From: JADJTT01 sp049306275 | GTDB taxonomy: Bacteria; Bacteroidota; Bacteroidia; Chitinophagales; Saprospiraceae | DNA: 23,462 bases | NCBI GenBank assembly: GCA_049306275.1 | Contig: JBAQQB010000177.1 | Location: 1 to 23,462, forward strand | Direction: 5' to 3' | Shown: piece after piece, positions 7,237 through 14,847 of the stretch | How the letters are laid out: the number at the start of each line of letters is the position of its first letter | Numbering within the stretch: position 1 is the first letter of the stretch | The notes under the pieces: model-generated | What the model was told of the DNA's origin: nothing | Seen by the model: the letters and a program-made list of their open reading frames with translations, nothing else | The model's database searches: none | Translations under genes and position numbers: made by a program

Positions 7237-7737
7237 ATGACCTTCACCTCCATTCTCGAAGATTTCAACTCCAGGCTCTGGAGCTTCCACATCACCGTGC
7301 CGGAGGCGGTGGGGAAAATGTTTGTGGAAGGCAGCGACAGACGGGTGGTCTGCACCCTCAACGGCGCAGAGTCCTTTCAGTGCGCCCTGATGCCGAAAGG
7401 CGACGGCAACTATTTCATCAACATCAACAAAAAGCTGCGCGACAAACTCAGGCTCAAGCTGGGCATGCAGGTGGAGGTCAGCCTGAAAAAAGACGACAGC
7501 CCATACGGCCTGCCCATGCCAGAGGAGTTTCAGGAACTGCTACAGCTCGATGAGGAGGGCAACCGCCTCTTCCACGCCCTGACGCCCGGAAAACAGCGCA
7601 ACCTCCTGTATATCATAGGCTCCGCAAAAAGCTCCGACAAGCGGATCGCCCGATCCCTGGCCATCGTAGACCACCTCAAGGCACAGGGCGGAAAGATCGA
7701 CTTCAAACAATTGCAGCAAGACCTGAAGGCAAATTAA
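7237..7737 (+). CDS. DUF1905 plus YdeI/OmdA-type domain protein
   Basis: A 166-residue cytoplasmic protein. The first half (FTSILEDFNSRLWSFHITVP ... INKKLRDKLRLKLGMQVEV) matches the small beta-barrel DUF1905 pattern. The second half (FHALTPGKQRNLLYIIGSAK, RIARSLAIVDHL) matches the YdeI/OmdA (bacteriocin-protection) helical domain. The family is common in Bacteroidota and poorly understood; no reaction can be assigned. ATG at 7237 is preferred over the TTG at 7225: it has a GGGG eight bases upstream and starts right at the domain. It follows the metalloprotease by 33 bases and may be co-transcribed with it. Confidence 0.8.
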   Translation: MTFTSILEDFNSRLWSFHITVPEAVGKMFVEGSDRRVVCTLNGAESFQCALMPKGDGNYFININKKLRDKLRLKLGMQVEVSLKKDDSPYGLPMPEEFQELLQLDEEGNRLFHALTPGKQRNLLYIIGSAKSSDKRIARSLAIVDHLKAQGGKIDFKQLQQDLKAN

Positions 7738-7760
7738 TTTTTTCCATTAAGAAAAAATTG

Positions 7761-7768
7761 TATATTAG
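7761..7768 (+). promoter_or_regulatory. Possible -7 element for the SH3b/putAbiC-like unit
   Basis: TATATTAG differs by one base from TAnnTTTG and has a T-run about 18 bases upstream (7738-7743) in the -33 position. If used, it gives a leader of about 110 bases that contains the hairpin at 7826-7850. Confidence 0.35.
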
Positions 7769-7825
7769 CCTCGCAGATTCTTCTGCCGCGCATCTTCCCA
7801 ATAGGCTACCCCCCTTTGTTCACTT

Positions 7826-7867
7826 CCAGACGGCCCTGTGCAGGGTCTGGTCTGTTTGGATTTTTTT
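7826..7867 (+). terminator. GC-rich hairpin with downstream T7 tract in the leader
   Basis: CCAGA-cgg-CCCTG (7826-7838) pairs with CAGGG-TCTGG (7841-7850), with a 3-base bulge. Ten bases later there is a run of seven T (7861-7867). It may be the terminator of the upstream gene, or an attenuator within the leader of the SH3b gene whose ATG is 19 bases further on. The pairing is clear; the gap to the T-run makes the termination call moderate. Confidence 0.45.
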
Positions 7868-7885
7868 CCCAAAAACGAAACGCTC

Positions 7886-8422
7886 ATGAAACACTTATCC
7901 GCACTATTCTTGTCATTCCTTTATTTTACAAGCATTCAGGCCACCACTGCCAGCCGGGCAGGAGAAGAAAGGATCGGCATCGTAATCGAACCCACCGTAC
8001 TGTACATCGGCCATCCTGAGCGGGAAAATGCCATGCCTTACTTGCGCATTGCGCAGGGAACCGAAGTGAAAATCATAGGGGAGGAAGCCCCTTATTTCAA
8101 AATTGTCCACAAGGAATTGATCGGCTATGTGAAGAGCAAAGCGGTCAAGCCCTTGGAAGAGCTGGACGAACCGGTTGCCGCTCCGCGAGCAGTGGAGGAA
8201 AAACCACGCTATGTTGCGCCGGTTGCCGCCGAATCCGGATACTACACCCTCACCGAAGAGACCAGCCTGCGGGAAGGACCTGACTCCAAGGCCAGGGTAA
8301 TGGCGCGCTTCGATCCCGGCGACCGGGTGGAAGTGCTCGACGATTCCGGAAAATATTGGTGGAAAGTAGTTTACAACGGCAAAACAGGATGGGCCAAAGC
8401 GGCGTTACTCAGGAAAGAATAG
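7886..8422 (+). CDS. Secreted protein with two bacterial SH3 (SH3b) domains
   Basis: A 178-residue protein. Residues 1-20 look like a signal peptide (MKHLSALFLSFLYFTSIQA). The first SH3b-like region covers about residues 29-90 (PTVLYIGHPERENAMPYLRI, VKIIGEEAPYFKIV, LIGYVKSKAV). The second, more canonical, covers about 115-178 (YTLTEETSLREGPDSKA, GDRVEVLDDSGKYWWKVVYN, GKTGWAKAALL). SH3b domains usually bind peptidoglycan or other wall components in the periplasm; no catalytic domain is attached. ATG at 7886 was chosen because it opens the signal peptide; the upstream extension has none. The stop is three bases before the next start, so the two genes are probably translated together. Confidence 0.8.
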   Translation: MKHLSALFLSFLYFTSIQATTASRAGEERIGIVIEPTVLYIGHPERENAMPYLRIAQGTEVKIIGEEAPYFKIVHKELIGYVKSKAVKPLEELDEPVAAPRAVEEKPRYVAPVAAESGYYTLTEETSLREGPDSKARVMARFDPGDRVEVLDDSGKYWWKVVYNGKTGWAKAALLRKE

Positions 8423-8425
8423 CCG

Positions 8426-9229
8426 ATGGACCTGCCCAACATCCAATCAGACCTCAAAGCCCGCGTAGCAAAGGGGCTCAATTTCGGGATCGAAGGGTTG
8501 GAGGACGTGCTAAGCACCTCCTCCGACCTCTATAACGACTACATCCTGCTCAAGAGCAAGTACAACGACCTCATGTACGTCTCTTCGATGAATACCCTGC
8601 CCTACGAGCAGATCGAGATCGGCATGGACCGCCTGCGCGGCAATATCCTGGGCATCATCGACCGTTTGGGCGAACAGAGCCTGCGCAAGGAAAAGGTGGA
8701 AGCGGAGATGAACATACAGGCCCTGCCCACCCGGCGCACCAATTTTTTCAAACTGCTCGACATCCATTTCCAGAACCTGGAAGCCATCAGCTATACCGAA
8801 ACCTCCGGCGAAAAGGAGAGCACCTGGCAGGGCCGTGAAGCGGTCTACCTGTGGTACAGGCTCCATGCCCGGCAATTCCGCAACGACCCCAAGGTCAAAG
8901 AGCCCGGGGGCTTTGAACACATCCGGCAGTATTTTCTGGATTACTTTAAAAACGAGATCGGCCTCTTCGAGGTCTATTTCAAAAATATCCGCCACATGCT
9001 TTCCTACGCCATGGAGAGCGAGATCGAGCGGCAATTTTTCCTCAACATCCTCAAATCCCTCTTCTCCCGCTACGAAATGGCCTGGATATTCTTCTACACG
9101 ATGAGCGGCATCGACCCAGCCTTTACCCGGCTCGTCCGCGAAAGCCAGGTACTCGACGAGGCCACGCGCGAGGTGCTTCCCGTGCCGGAGCACTGGGATC
9201 TACTTCACCCAACAGTTCCCATCGTTTAG
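8426..9229 (+). CDS. EAD11-like domain fused to a putative phage abortive-infection (putAbiC-like) domain
   Basis: A 267-residue protein without signal peptide or clear membrane segment. Residues ~6-82 resemble effector-associated domain 11: a helical domain with a short LSTSSDLYNDYILLKSKYND core and a following YEQIEIGMDRLRGNILGIID helix. EADs are death-like adaptors that recruit effectors in bacterial conflict systems. Residues ~105-235 resemble the putAbiC family: NFFKLLDIHFQNL (106-118), QGREAVYLWY (135-144), YFKNIRHMLSYA (184-195) and SRYEMAWIFFY (214-224), matching the family's FF.LL..H, GR.AF, YFRNL..IL and LS..E..LLFYN pattern. Both assignments are from remembered family patterns. The gene follows the SH3b gene by three bases and overlaps the 3' end of the convergent phosphodiesterase gene by 30 bases. 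A non-defence signalling adaptor is the alternative. Confidence 0.6.
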   Translation: MDLPNIQSDLKARVAKGLNFGIEGLEDVLSTSSDLYNDYILLKSKYNDLMYVSSMNTLPYEQIEIGMDRLRGNILGIIDRLGEQSLRKEKVEAEMNIQALPTRRTNFFKLLDIHFQNLEAISYTETSGEKESTWQGREAVYLWYRLHARQFRNDPKVKEPGGFEHIRQYFLDYFKNEIGLFEVYFKNIRHMLSYAMESEIERQFFLNILKSLFSRYEMAWIFFYTMSGIDPAFTRLVRESQVLDEATREVLPVPEHWDLLHPTVPIV

Positions 9230-10444
9230 CGGCGCCGATAGCCATACTTTGAGGAATTTGCTCTCCGCAAAACGGGCCTGCTGCTCCGGGCTCAGGATGT
9301 GCTCGTATTGTCCCGCTCCTACCGGCACTTCCGCCATCTGCTCATAGTCATCCTTGCCGCCTTCCTTGAATTGGTTGGAAAAAGCGAACATCAGCCGCGC
9401 CTTGCCGGCGGTGTTGGCTGGATTCCAGCTGATCAGGAGGCTATCTTGCCGAAGTGAAGCATTGAGGTTGTCGAACGACAGCTCGCCCAGAAAAGGCGTA
9501 CCATCCATTTCAGCCCTGACCGCTTCGGGCGCCTCCACGCCCATAAAGCGCAGGATGGAAGGCACGATGTCGGTGATAGGCGGATCGCCCTGGGTGAAGC
9601 GGCTGTTCAGCCCCTTCTGCACATTGGTCGTGATCCAGGTAAGGCGCTCGCGGTCTGACTGCCCGCCGTGGTTTTTGCCGGTGAGGGAGTCGCGGCCGTG
9701 GTCGGTGGTGACCACGATCATCCATTCTTCGCCCATAGCCTGGCGTTTTTTAACGGCTTCCCAGATGCGCTGCACCTGGCGGTCGGCCTTCTGCACCGCG
9801 TCATCCATCTGCTCGCTGTCGCCGAACATGTGGCCGATGTCGTCGGTGTATTCCAGATAGACCCAGGAGAGATCGGGTCCCTGTTCTGCGATGTACCGGC
9901 CGGCTTCATCCGCCACTTTTTCGTCGATATTGAGAATGAATTGCCGCTCCTTGTCGTGCGGAAACTGCACCGTGTCGAGTTCGAAGCCGTCGTAGGCGTA
10001 GTCGATGCGGAAATCTCCCGCGCCGGGCTGCCCTTCTCCCACAAGGATGGTGCGGTTGTCGAGCCAGGTGGAGAAGATGGCGGTGTGGTAGCTGGTGTCG
10101 GCCGTTTCGACGATTCTGAAAATATTCCAGTAGTTGTAGTTGGGCGACTGCTCGTAGTTGCCCCACATATTGTGCTTGTTGGCCCAGCTGGCCGTGATGA
10201 GGCTCATGTAGCCGGGGGCCGAAATGGTGGGCGTCTGGTTGTAGCCTCCCTTTTCTCCACCCACCCAGGCCCGGGTATAGCCCGATTCGCCGGCGATCTC
10301 GTCGAGTGCGGGTGTCGGTACGCGCTCCAGCACGTCGGGCGGGATGCCGTCGAGGATGATGAATACCGCCTTTTTAGGGGTTTCGGCGGGTTGGCAGCCC
10401 CAGGCAAGGGCAATGAAGAGCAGGAAAAGGGCGAAGTTTTTCAT
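9200..10444 (-). CDS. Lipoprotein of the type I phosphodiesterase/alkaline phosphatase superfamily
   Basis: A 414-residue protein that begins with a lipoprotein signal peptide ending LAWGC (C17 lipobox). Metal- and substrate-site motifs of the nucleotide pyrophosphatase/phosphodiesterase (NPP) branch can be read: IILDGIPPDVL (first Asp), TISAPGYMSLITA (nucleophile loop), EYTDDIGHMFG (Asp/His), TTDHGRD (Asp-His) and NHGGQSD (His). It should hydrolyse phosphate mono- or diesters at the cell envelope. The nucleophile position reads T-x-S/T-A-P-G-Y, so the exact residue (Ser or Thr) needs alignment. With the phosphatase of the next, divergent transcript it suggests a phosphoester-scavenging theme. 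A TACTTTTG element lies so close to the ATG that the mRNA may be nearly leaderless. Confidence 0.85.
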   Translation of the reverse strand: MKNFALFLLFIALAWGCQPAETPKKAVFIILDGIPPDVLERVPTPALDEIAGESGYTRAWVGGEKGGYNQTPTISAPGYMSLITASWANKHNMWGNYEQSPNYNYWNIFRIVETADTSYHTAIFSTWLDNRTILVGEGQPGAGDFRIDYAYDGFELDTVQFPHDKERQFILNIDEKVADEAGRYIAEQGPDLSWVYLEYTDDIGHMFGDSEQMDDAVQKADRQVQRIWEAVKKRQAMGEEWMIVVTTDHGRDSLTGKNHGGQSDRERLTWITTNVQKGLNSRFTQGDPPITDIVPSILRFMGVEAPEAVRAEMDGTPFLGELSFDNLNASLRQDSLLISWNPANTAGKARLMFAFSNQFKEGGKDDYEQMAEVPVGAGQYEHILSPEQQARFAESKFLKVWLSAPLNDGNCWVK

Positions 10445-10448
10445 AGCT

Positions 10449-10456
10449 CAAAAGTA
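10449..10456 (-). promoter_or_regulatory. TAnnTTTG -7 element of the phosphodiesterase lipoprotein gene
   Basis: TACTTTTG on the minus strand is an exact consensus match whose last base is only five bases from the ATG at 10444, predicting a leader of zero to a few bases. Confidence 0.4.
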
Positions 10457-10545
10457 GGTTTTTTGCGGCCCTCCCTGCTGTTTACCACAGGTTAAGTATT
10501 CATTAAATCATTTTGCCTCCCTATCTTACCTTAGCATCACCATAA

Positions 10546-10553
10546 TACCTTTG
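10546..10553 (+). promoter_or_regulatory. TAnnTTTG -7 element for the phosphatase-SusCD block
   Basis: TACCTTTG is an exact consensus match with a leader of about 50 bases to the ATG at 10608. The nearest TTTG (10512-10515) is 30 bases upstream, further than the usual spacing, so the -33 part is weak. This position also argues against the in-frame TTG at 10551 as a start. Confidence 0.5.
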
Positions 10554-10607
10554 GATCAGGATTGGCGACGGATCGACAGGATTTTTAATTTTTTTGCAAA
10601 GAGCACC

Positions 10608-13337
10608 ATGTTTAGGAAATTACTTGGCGGGATTTTGATGCTTTTATCACTTACCGCGAACGGACAGATTGAGCCTTACCTTCAGGCGGTCACGCCCAAT
10701 TCCATTTGGGTTTCCTGGAAAACGGGAACTGCGGGGGCGCCGAAGGTGGAATACGGGCTTTCACCCGGCGTACTGAACCAGCAGGCGGCAGGCACGACGC
10801 AGGTGTTTACCGACAGCGGCTATCCCGGCAATTACTTCTACCACGGTGTGCAGCTGAAAAATTTGCAGCCCAATACGAAGTATTATTACAAAGCCAGTTC
10901 GGGCACGCAGAGCGCTGAGGTTTACTCCTTCCGCACCCTGCCTGAACCCGGGCAGGCTGCCACGCCCGGCGGGCACACCCGCTTTTTGATCATGGGAGAC
11001 AACCAGATCAAGGCGCAGCCCCGGTTCGACTCGCTGGTGGTGTATGCGAAAAGGAAATGTACGGAACTGTACGGGCCCGACTTCAACGATTCGGTCAGCA
11101 TGATCCTGATGGTGGGCGACCAGGTGGATGTGGGCACGCTCGACCACTACGAGAATGTGCATTTTGCCAAATGCCGCTATATCTCGCCCCTGCTTCCTAT
11201 CAGCACCATCATTGGCAACCACGAGACGTACGGCACCCTGCAATTGGGAGCTTACTACGACCATTTTTTCTACGACAGCCTGCACTACGGCGGCATATAC
11301 TCCGGCACGGAGACCTACTACGCATTTCAGGCAGGCCGCGTGCTGATCGTCAACCTCAGCACCGAGCACACGAGCGGAGCGGTGGGCGCGGCGCAGCACA
11401 ACTGGCTGCAGCAGGTAGTCAGCTACGCCAATAGCGACCCGGCGGTCGACTGGATCCTGTCGTTCGGGCACCGGCCCTACCAGGCGGAGCAGTATGTGGG
11501 AGATATTTCGCCCTGGATACGCAATACCGCCGTGCCGCTGCTGGCCACGAGCCCCAAGTTCTTCATGCACACGGGCGCACACCACCATCTGTACGCGCGC
11601 GGGCAGCTGAAGGACACGCCCAATTACCACATCATCTCCGGCGGTACGGCGTGGGATCAGTATTGGGGAATGAGCACGGAAACCGATTTCGACGACGTGC
11701 AGAAGACCCTGTCGAACTGGCCTTACCAGATCGTCGATTTCGATCTGGCCAACAAGCGGGTTGACGTGCAGACCTTCTCCGTGGGCAGTATCTACGAATG
11801 GCACGACAACCGTCTCATCGACGAGTTTCACCGGGTGAAAGACCAGCAGGGGCCGCTGCAACCGGCCATTACGACTCCCCTGCCCGATACGCTTGAGCTG
11901 CCTTTCAGCATCGCTTCCTCTCTTTTCGAATCGCCGGCCGGGGAGTTGCTGAACTCAACCCAGTTTCAATTTTCGCTGATACCGGATTTCGCCACTGTCG
12001 AACTGGACAAACTCCGCGACTACGAAAACTACTTCGGCTCCGCCGGCGCGCCGGACACTACGGCCGACATCCACCTCGGCGTAAATATCCTGGAATACAC
12101 CATCCCCCAGGGAGGGCTGTCGAACGGCCTGCACTACGTTCGGGTGCGGCACCGCGACCGCAACCTGGAGTGGTCGCCCTGGTCGGAGGCCAAGTCGTTT
12201 AAGGTGATCAACAGCGTGCAGAGCGAGCCCAAGCTCATGCTCAGCCAGCATGCCTATGCGGCGGGCGACACCGTCGTGGTAGTATATGAAAATGGCCCTG
12301 GCGGTGCGCAGGACTGGATCGGCATTTACAAAAAAGGAGAAACGCCGGGGCAGATCAACTCCACGACCTGGAGTTATGTGAGCGGAGGCTCGGGGGTGCT
12401 GAAATTCACCCTGACGCAGAAAGGCGAGTACTTCGCGGCATTTTTCAAGGACGGCGGGTATGAAGAAATCGCGCCGAGGGTTCCTTTCTACTACGGCCCC
12501 ATCCCGGAGATAGCGAGCGACAAGGCCAAGTACGACCTGGGCGAGCCGGTGAAGATATCCTTCAGTTTTGCTCCGGCGCTGGAGAAAGACTGGATCGGCA
12601 TTTACAAAATAGGCATGGAGCCCGGCGGTCCGGCCTCCATTCAATGGCAGTACACCGGCTCGGTGGCGGCAGGGCAGCTGGCGTTTAACAACCTGCCAAA
12701 GGGCTATTACTTCGCCAATTATTTCCTCAACGACGGCTACTTCGAGCCGGCCGAGCGCATCTTTTTCGCCGTAGGCGACACCATCGCCAACCTGGTGATC
12801 GACAAGAGCCTGTACAACCTGGGCGAATACATCATCGCCACCTGGACCGACGGGCCGGGCATACCCAAGGACTGGCTGGGCATCTACCAATCGTGGAAAG
12901 ACCCCAACGCCGACCCGCTCGACGCCTACACCTACATCGGAGGCCAGCCCGCAGGCAGCCTGACGCTGACTGACACCCTGGTGCCGCAGGCGACCGGCAG
13001 CTATTACCTGGTCTTGTTCACCAACGACTCCTACAACGAAATCTCCAACCGCTGTTACTTCAGCATCACCGACGGTAACACCTCTACCAATAACCTGGCG
13101 GGCAACGACGGCATCAAGCTCTACCCCAACCCGGGAGGGGAGTACACCATCGTGGAGTCGCCCTACCCCATTGAGAAGGTGGAGGTGCTGAGCCCTGACG
13201 GGCGGCTCATTTATCGTTCAGAAAACAACGCCAACAGCCTGAAATTCAGCCTGCTGAACCAACAGCTTCCGCCTGGCGCCTACGTCGTCAAGGTCTATTC
13301 CCGCAAAGTGCATTCCCTTCAATTGATCATCCAATAG
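10608..13337 (+). CDS. Secreted purple-acid-phosphatase-like enzyme with three DWIGIY (SKICH-like) repeats and T9SS domain
   Basis: 909 residues. A signal peptide (1-20, ending ANGQ) precedes a fibronectin-III-like purple acid phosphatase N-domain (21-115). The calcineurin-like metallophosphoesterase domain follows with GDN (130-132), GDQVD (170-174), GNHE (203-206), GHRP (H288) and GAHHHLYAR (323-331), the five metal-site motifs. The GHxH element is modified to GAHHH but keeps the HxHxY pattern. Another beta-sandwich (about 450-545) precedes three repeats centred on DWIGIY at 569, DWIGIY at 661 and DWLGIY at 755. The final ~70 residues (LYPNPGGEYTIVE ... HSLQLIIQ) are a T9SS sorting domain. 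It should release phosphate from organic esters outside the cell. ATG at 10608 opens the signal peptide. It is first in a same-strand block of four genes, with 17 bases to the next. Confidence 0.88.
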   Translation: MFRKLLGGILMLLSLTANGQIEPYLQAVTPNSIWVSWKTGTAGAPKVEYGLSPGVLNQQAAGTTQVFTDSGYPGNYFYHGVQLKNLQPNTKYYYKASSGTQSAEVYSFRTLPEPGQAATPGGHTRFLIMGDNQIKAQPRFDSLVVYAKRKCTELYGPDFNDSVSMILMVGDQVDVGTLDHYENVHFAKCRYISPLLPISTIIGNHETYGTLQLGAYYDHFFYDSLHYGGIYSGTETYYAFQAGRVLIVNLSTEHTSGAVGAAQHNWLQQVVSYANSDPAVDWILSFGHRPYQAEQYVGDISPWIRNTAVPLLATSPKFFMHTGAHHHLYARGQLKDTPNYHIISGGTAWDQYWGMSTETDFDDVQKTLSNWPYQIVDFDLANKRVDVQTFSVGSIYEWHDNRLIDEFHRVKDQQGPLQPAITTPLPDTLELPFSIASSLFESPAGELLNSTQFQFSLIPDFATVELDKLRDYENYFGSAGAPDTTADIHLGVNILEYTIPQGGLSNGLHYVRVRHRDRNLEWSPWSEAKSFKVINSVQSEPKLMLSQHAYAAGDTVVVVYENGPGGAQDWIGIYKKGETPGQINSTTWSYVSGGSGVLKFTLTQKGEYFAAFFKDGGYEEIAPRVPFYYGPIPEIASDKAKYDLGEPVKISFSFAPALEKDWIGIYKIGMEPGGPASIQWQYTGSVAAGQLAFNNLPKGYYFANYFLNDGYFEPAERIFFAVGDTIANLVIDKSLYNLGEYIIATWTDGPGIPKDWLGIYQSWKDPNADPLDAYTYIGGQPAGSLTLTDTLVPQATGSYYLVLFTNDSYNEISNRCYFSITDGNTSTNNLAGNDGIKLYPNPGGEYTIVESPYPIEKVEVLSPDGRLIYRSENNANSLKFSLLNQQLPPGAYVVKVYSRKVHSLQLIIQ

Positions 13338-13354
13338 CCAACAAACAAAACGGT

Positions 13355-14812
13355 ATGAAACCATTTTTTACTCCCTTGTTCACCCTGCTCGCCCTGCTGG
13401 CAGCCGGCGCCGTCGTGGGCCAGGCATCCCTGACGGTATCGGCCACGACCTTTGAGGTGGGCGAACCCATTTCCTTTACTTACAACTCCCCAAATTGGGT
13501 AGACACCGACTGGATCGGCATCTACAACAAGGGAGAAACACCCGGCGTGGTGAATTCCATCACCTACCAGTACATTCCGCAGGCGGCGGGGACCGCAACC
13601 TTCACCGACGAACTGGAACCTGGCGAGTACACTGCTTTCTTGCTTTGCTGCGACAGCTACGACGTCCTTGCCTCTGCCGACTTTACCGTTGAAGAAACCG
13701 GTGGCGGAGGCGGCATGGTGGAATCGGTGAAAGAAGAATACGCATCAGGCGAGACCATGAGCTTTGAATTCGAGAGCCCCACCTTTTCGGCCACCGACTG
13801 GATCGGCATCTACAAGGCCGGGAGCAACCCGGATACCGATCTTTCCGAGACCTGGCAATACATCACCCAGGCATCGGGAACCCTCAACTTCCCGGGCTCG
13901 CTGGAGGCTGGCGAGTATGAGGCATACCTGTTTTGCTGCAACAGCCTGGGCATCATTGCCAAAAGCGAACGTTTCACTGTCAAGGAAGGGATTCCCGGCG
14001 CTTTGCTGAAGACCAACGCAAGCGTCTATCCGGAAGGCAGTCCGGTGATCTTTACCTACGCCAGCCCAGTATACGACCCAACCGATTGGATCGGCATTTA
14101 CAACAAGGGAGAAACGCCCGGCGACGTCTCCTCGATCGACTTCCAATACATCCCTGCCGCAAGCGGCAACCTCGCGTTTACGACCAGCCTGGCGCCGGGC
14201 TTGTACACCGCCTACCTGTTTTGCTGCGACGGCTACACGGTCTATGCCTCCGTCAACTTCGAGATCGGCGGCGCCAACACCGCATCGCTGGTGGCGACGA
14301 AGCTCAATTACCTTCCCGGTGAAGATATCGTCTTCACCTACAACAGCCCCAACTTCAGCAGCGCCGACTGGATCGGCATCTACGCGCCCGGCGAGCAGCC
14401 CGGCGATGTGGGTTCGACAGAGTGGGATTACATCCCCTCCCCTTCCGGCCAGTTGACGCTGCCTTCGGGCAATTTGTACGAAGGCGACTGGGTGGCTTAT
14501 CTGCTTTGTTGCGATGGGTATGACGTCTACGCCACCTCCTCGTTTACCATTTCCCTGACCTCTTCGGTGAAAGAGACCGCTGCCCGCGTCGCACAAGCTT
14601 ATCCCAACCCCACGAACGGGGTTGTGACGCTGGACCTGCCGCAAACCGAGCAGGTGATGCGGATGGAGGTCATGGATGGAACCGGCCGCCTGGTTGCGAG
14701 CGGTGCTCAAGCAACCATCGACCTGGCGGCGATGCCCAATGGCATATTCACCCTTATCGCCACCACATCACAAGGGAATACTTACGCGGCCAGGATCAGC
14801 CTGCAGCGCTAA
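13355..14812 (+). CDS. Secreted four-repeat DWIGIY (SKICH-like) protein with vicinal cysteines and T9SS domain
   Basis: A 485-residue protein with a signal peptide (about 1-22), four tandem beta-sandwich repeats and a T9SS type A tail (YPNPTNGVVTLDLPQTEQVM ... RISLQR). The repeat landmark DWIGIY falls at residues 52, 148, 244 and 338, so the period is 94-96. Each repeat ends in a Cys-Cys pair in the same position (LLCCDSYDV, LFCCNSLGI, LFCCDGYTV, LLCCDGYDV); the repeats in the preceding phosphatase have FxNDGY there instead. No catalytic motif is seen, so a surface binding or scaffold role is likely. Its position between the phosphatase and SusC suggests substrate capture for import. The domain name rests on the SKICH-like DWIGIYxxG...Y pattern. 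Confidence 0.8.
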   Translation: MKPFFTPLFTLLALLAAGAVVGQASLTVSATTFEVGEPISFTYNSPNWVDTDWIGIYNKGETPGVVNSITYQYIPQAAGTATFTDELEPGEYTAFLLCCDSYDVLASADFTVEETGGGGGMVESVKEEYASGETMSFEFESPTFSATDWIGIYKAGSNPDTDLSETWQYITQASGTLNFPGSLEAGEYEAYLFCCNSLGIIAKSERFTVKEGIPGALLKTNASVYPEGSPVIFTYASPVYDPTDWIGIYNKGETPGDVSSIDFQYIPAASGNLAFTTSLAPGLYTAYLFCCDGYTVYASVNFEIGGANTASLVATKLNYLPGEDIVFTYNSPNFSSADWIGIYAPGEQPGDVGSTEWDYIPSPSGQLTLPSGNLYEGDWVAYLLCCDGYDVYATSSFTISLTSSVKETAARVAQAYPNPTNGVVTLDLPQTEQVMRMEVMDGTGRLVASGAQATIDLAAMPNGIFTLIATTSQGNTYAARISLQR

Positions 14813-14847
14813 TCATCAAAACATTCGAAGAACTAAAAAAACAATTC

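Noticed and set aside
11955..12890. A 311-codon minus-strand frame opposite the phosphatase
   Set aside because: Antisense to DWIGIY repeats; no motif, start context or promoter of its own.
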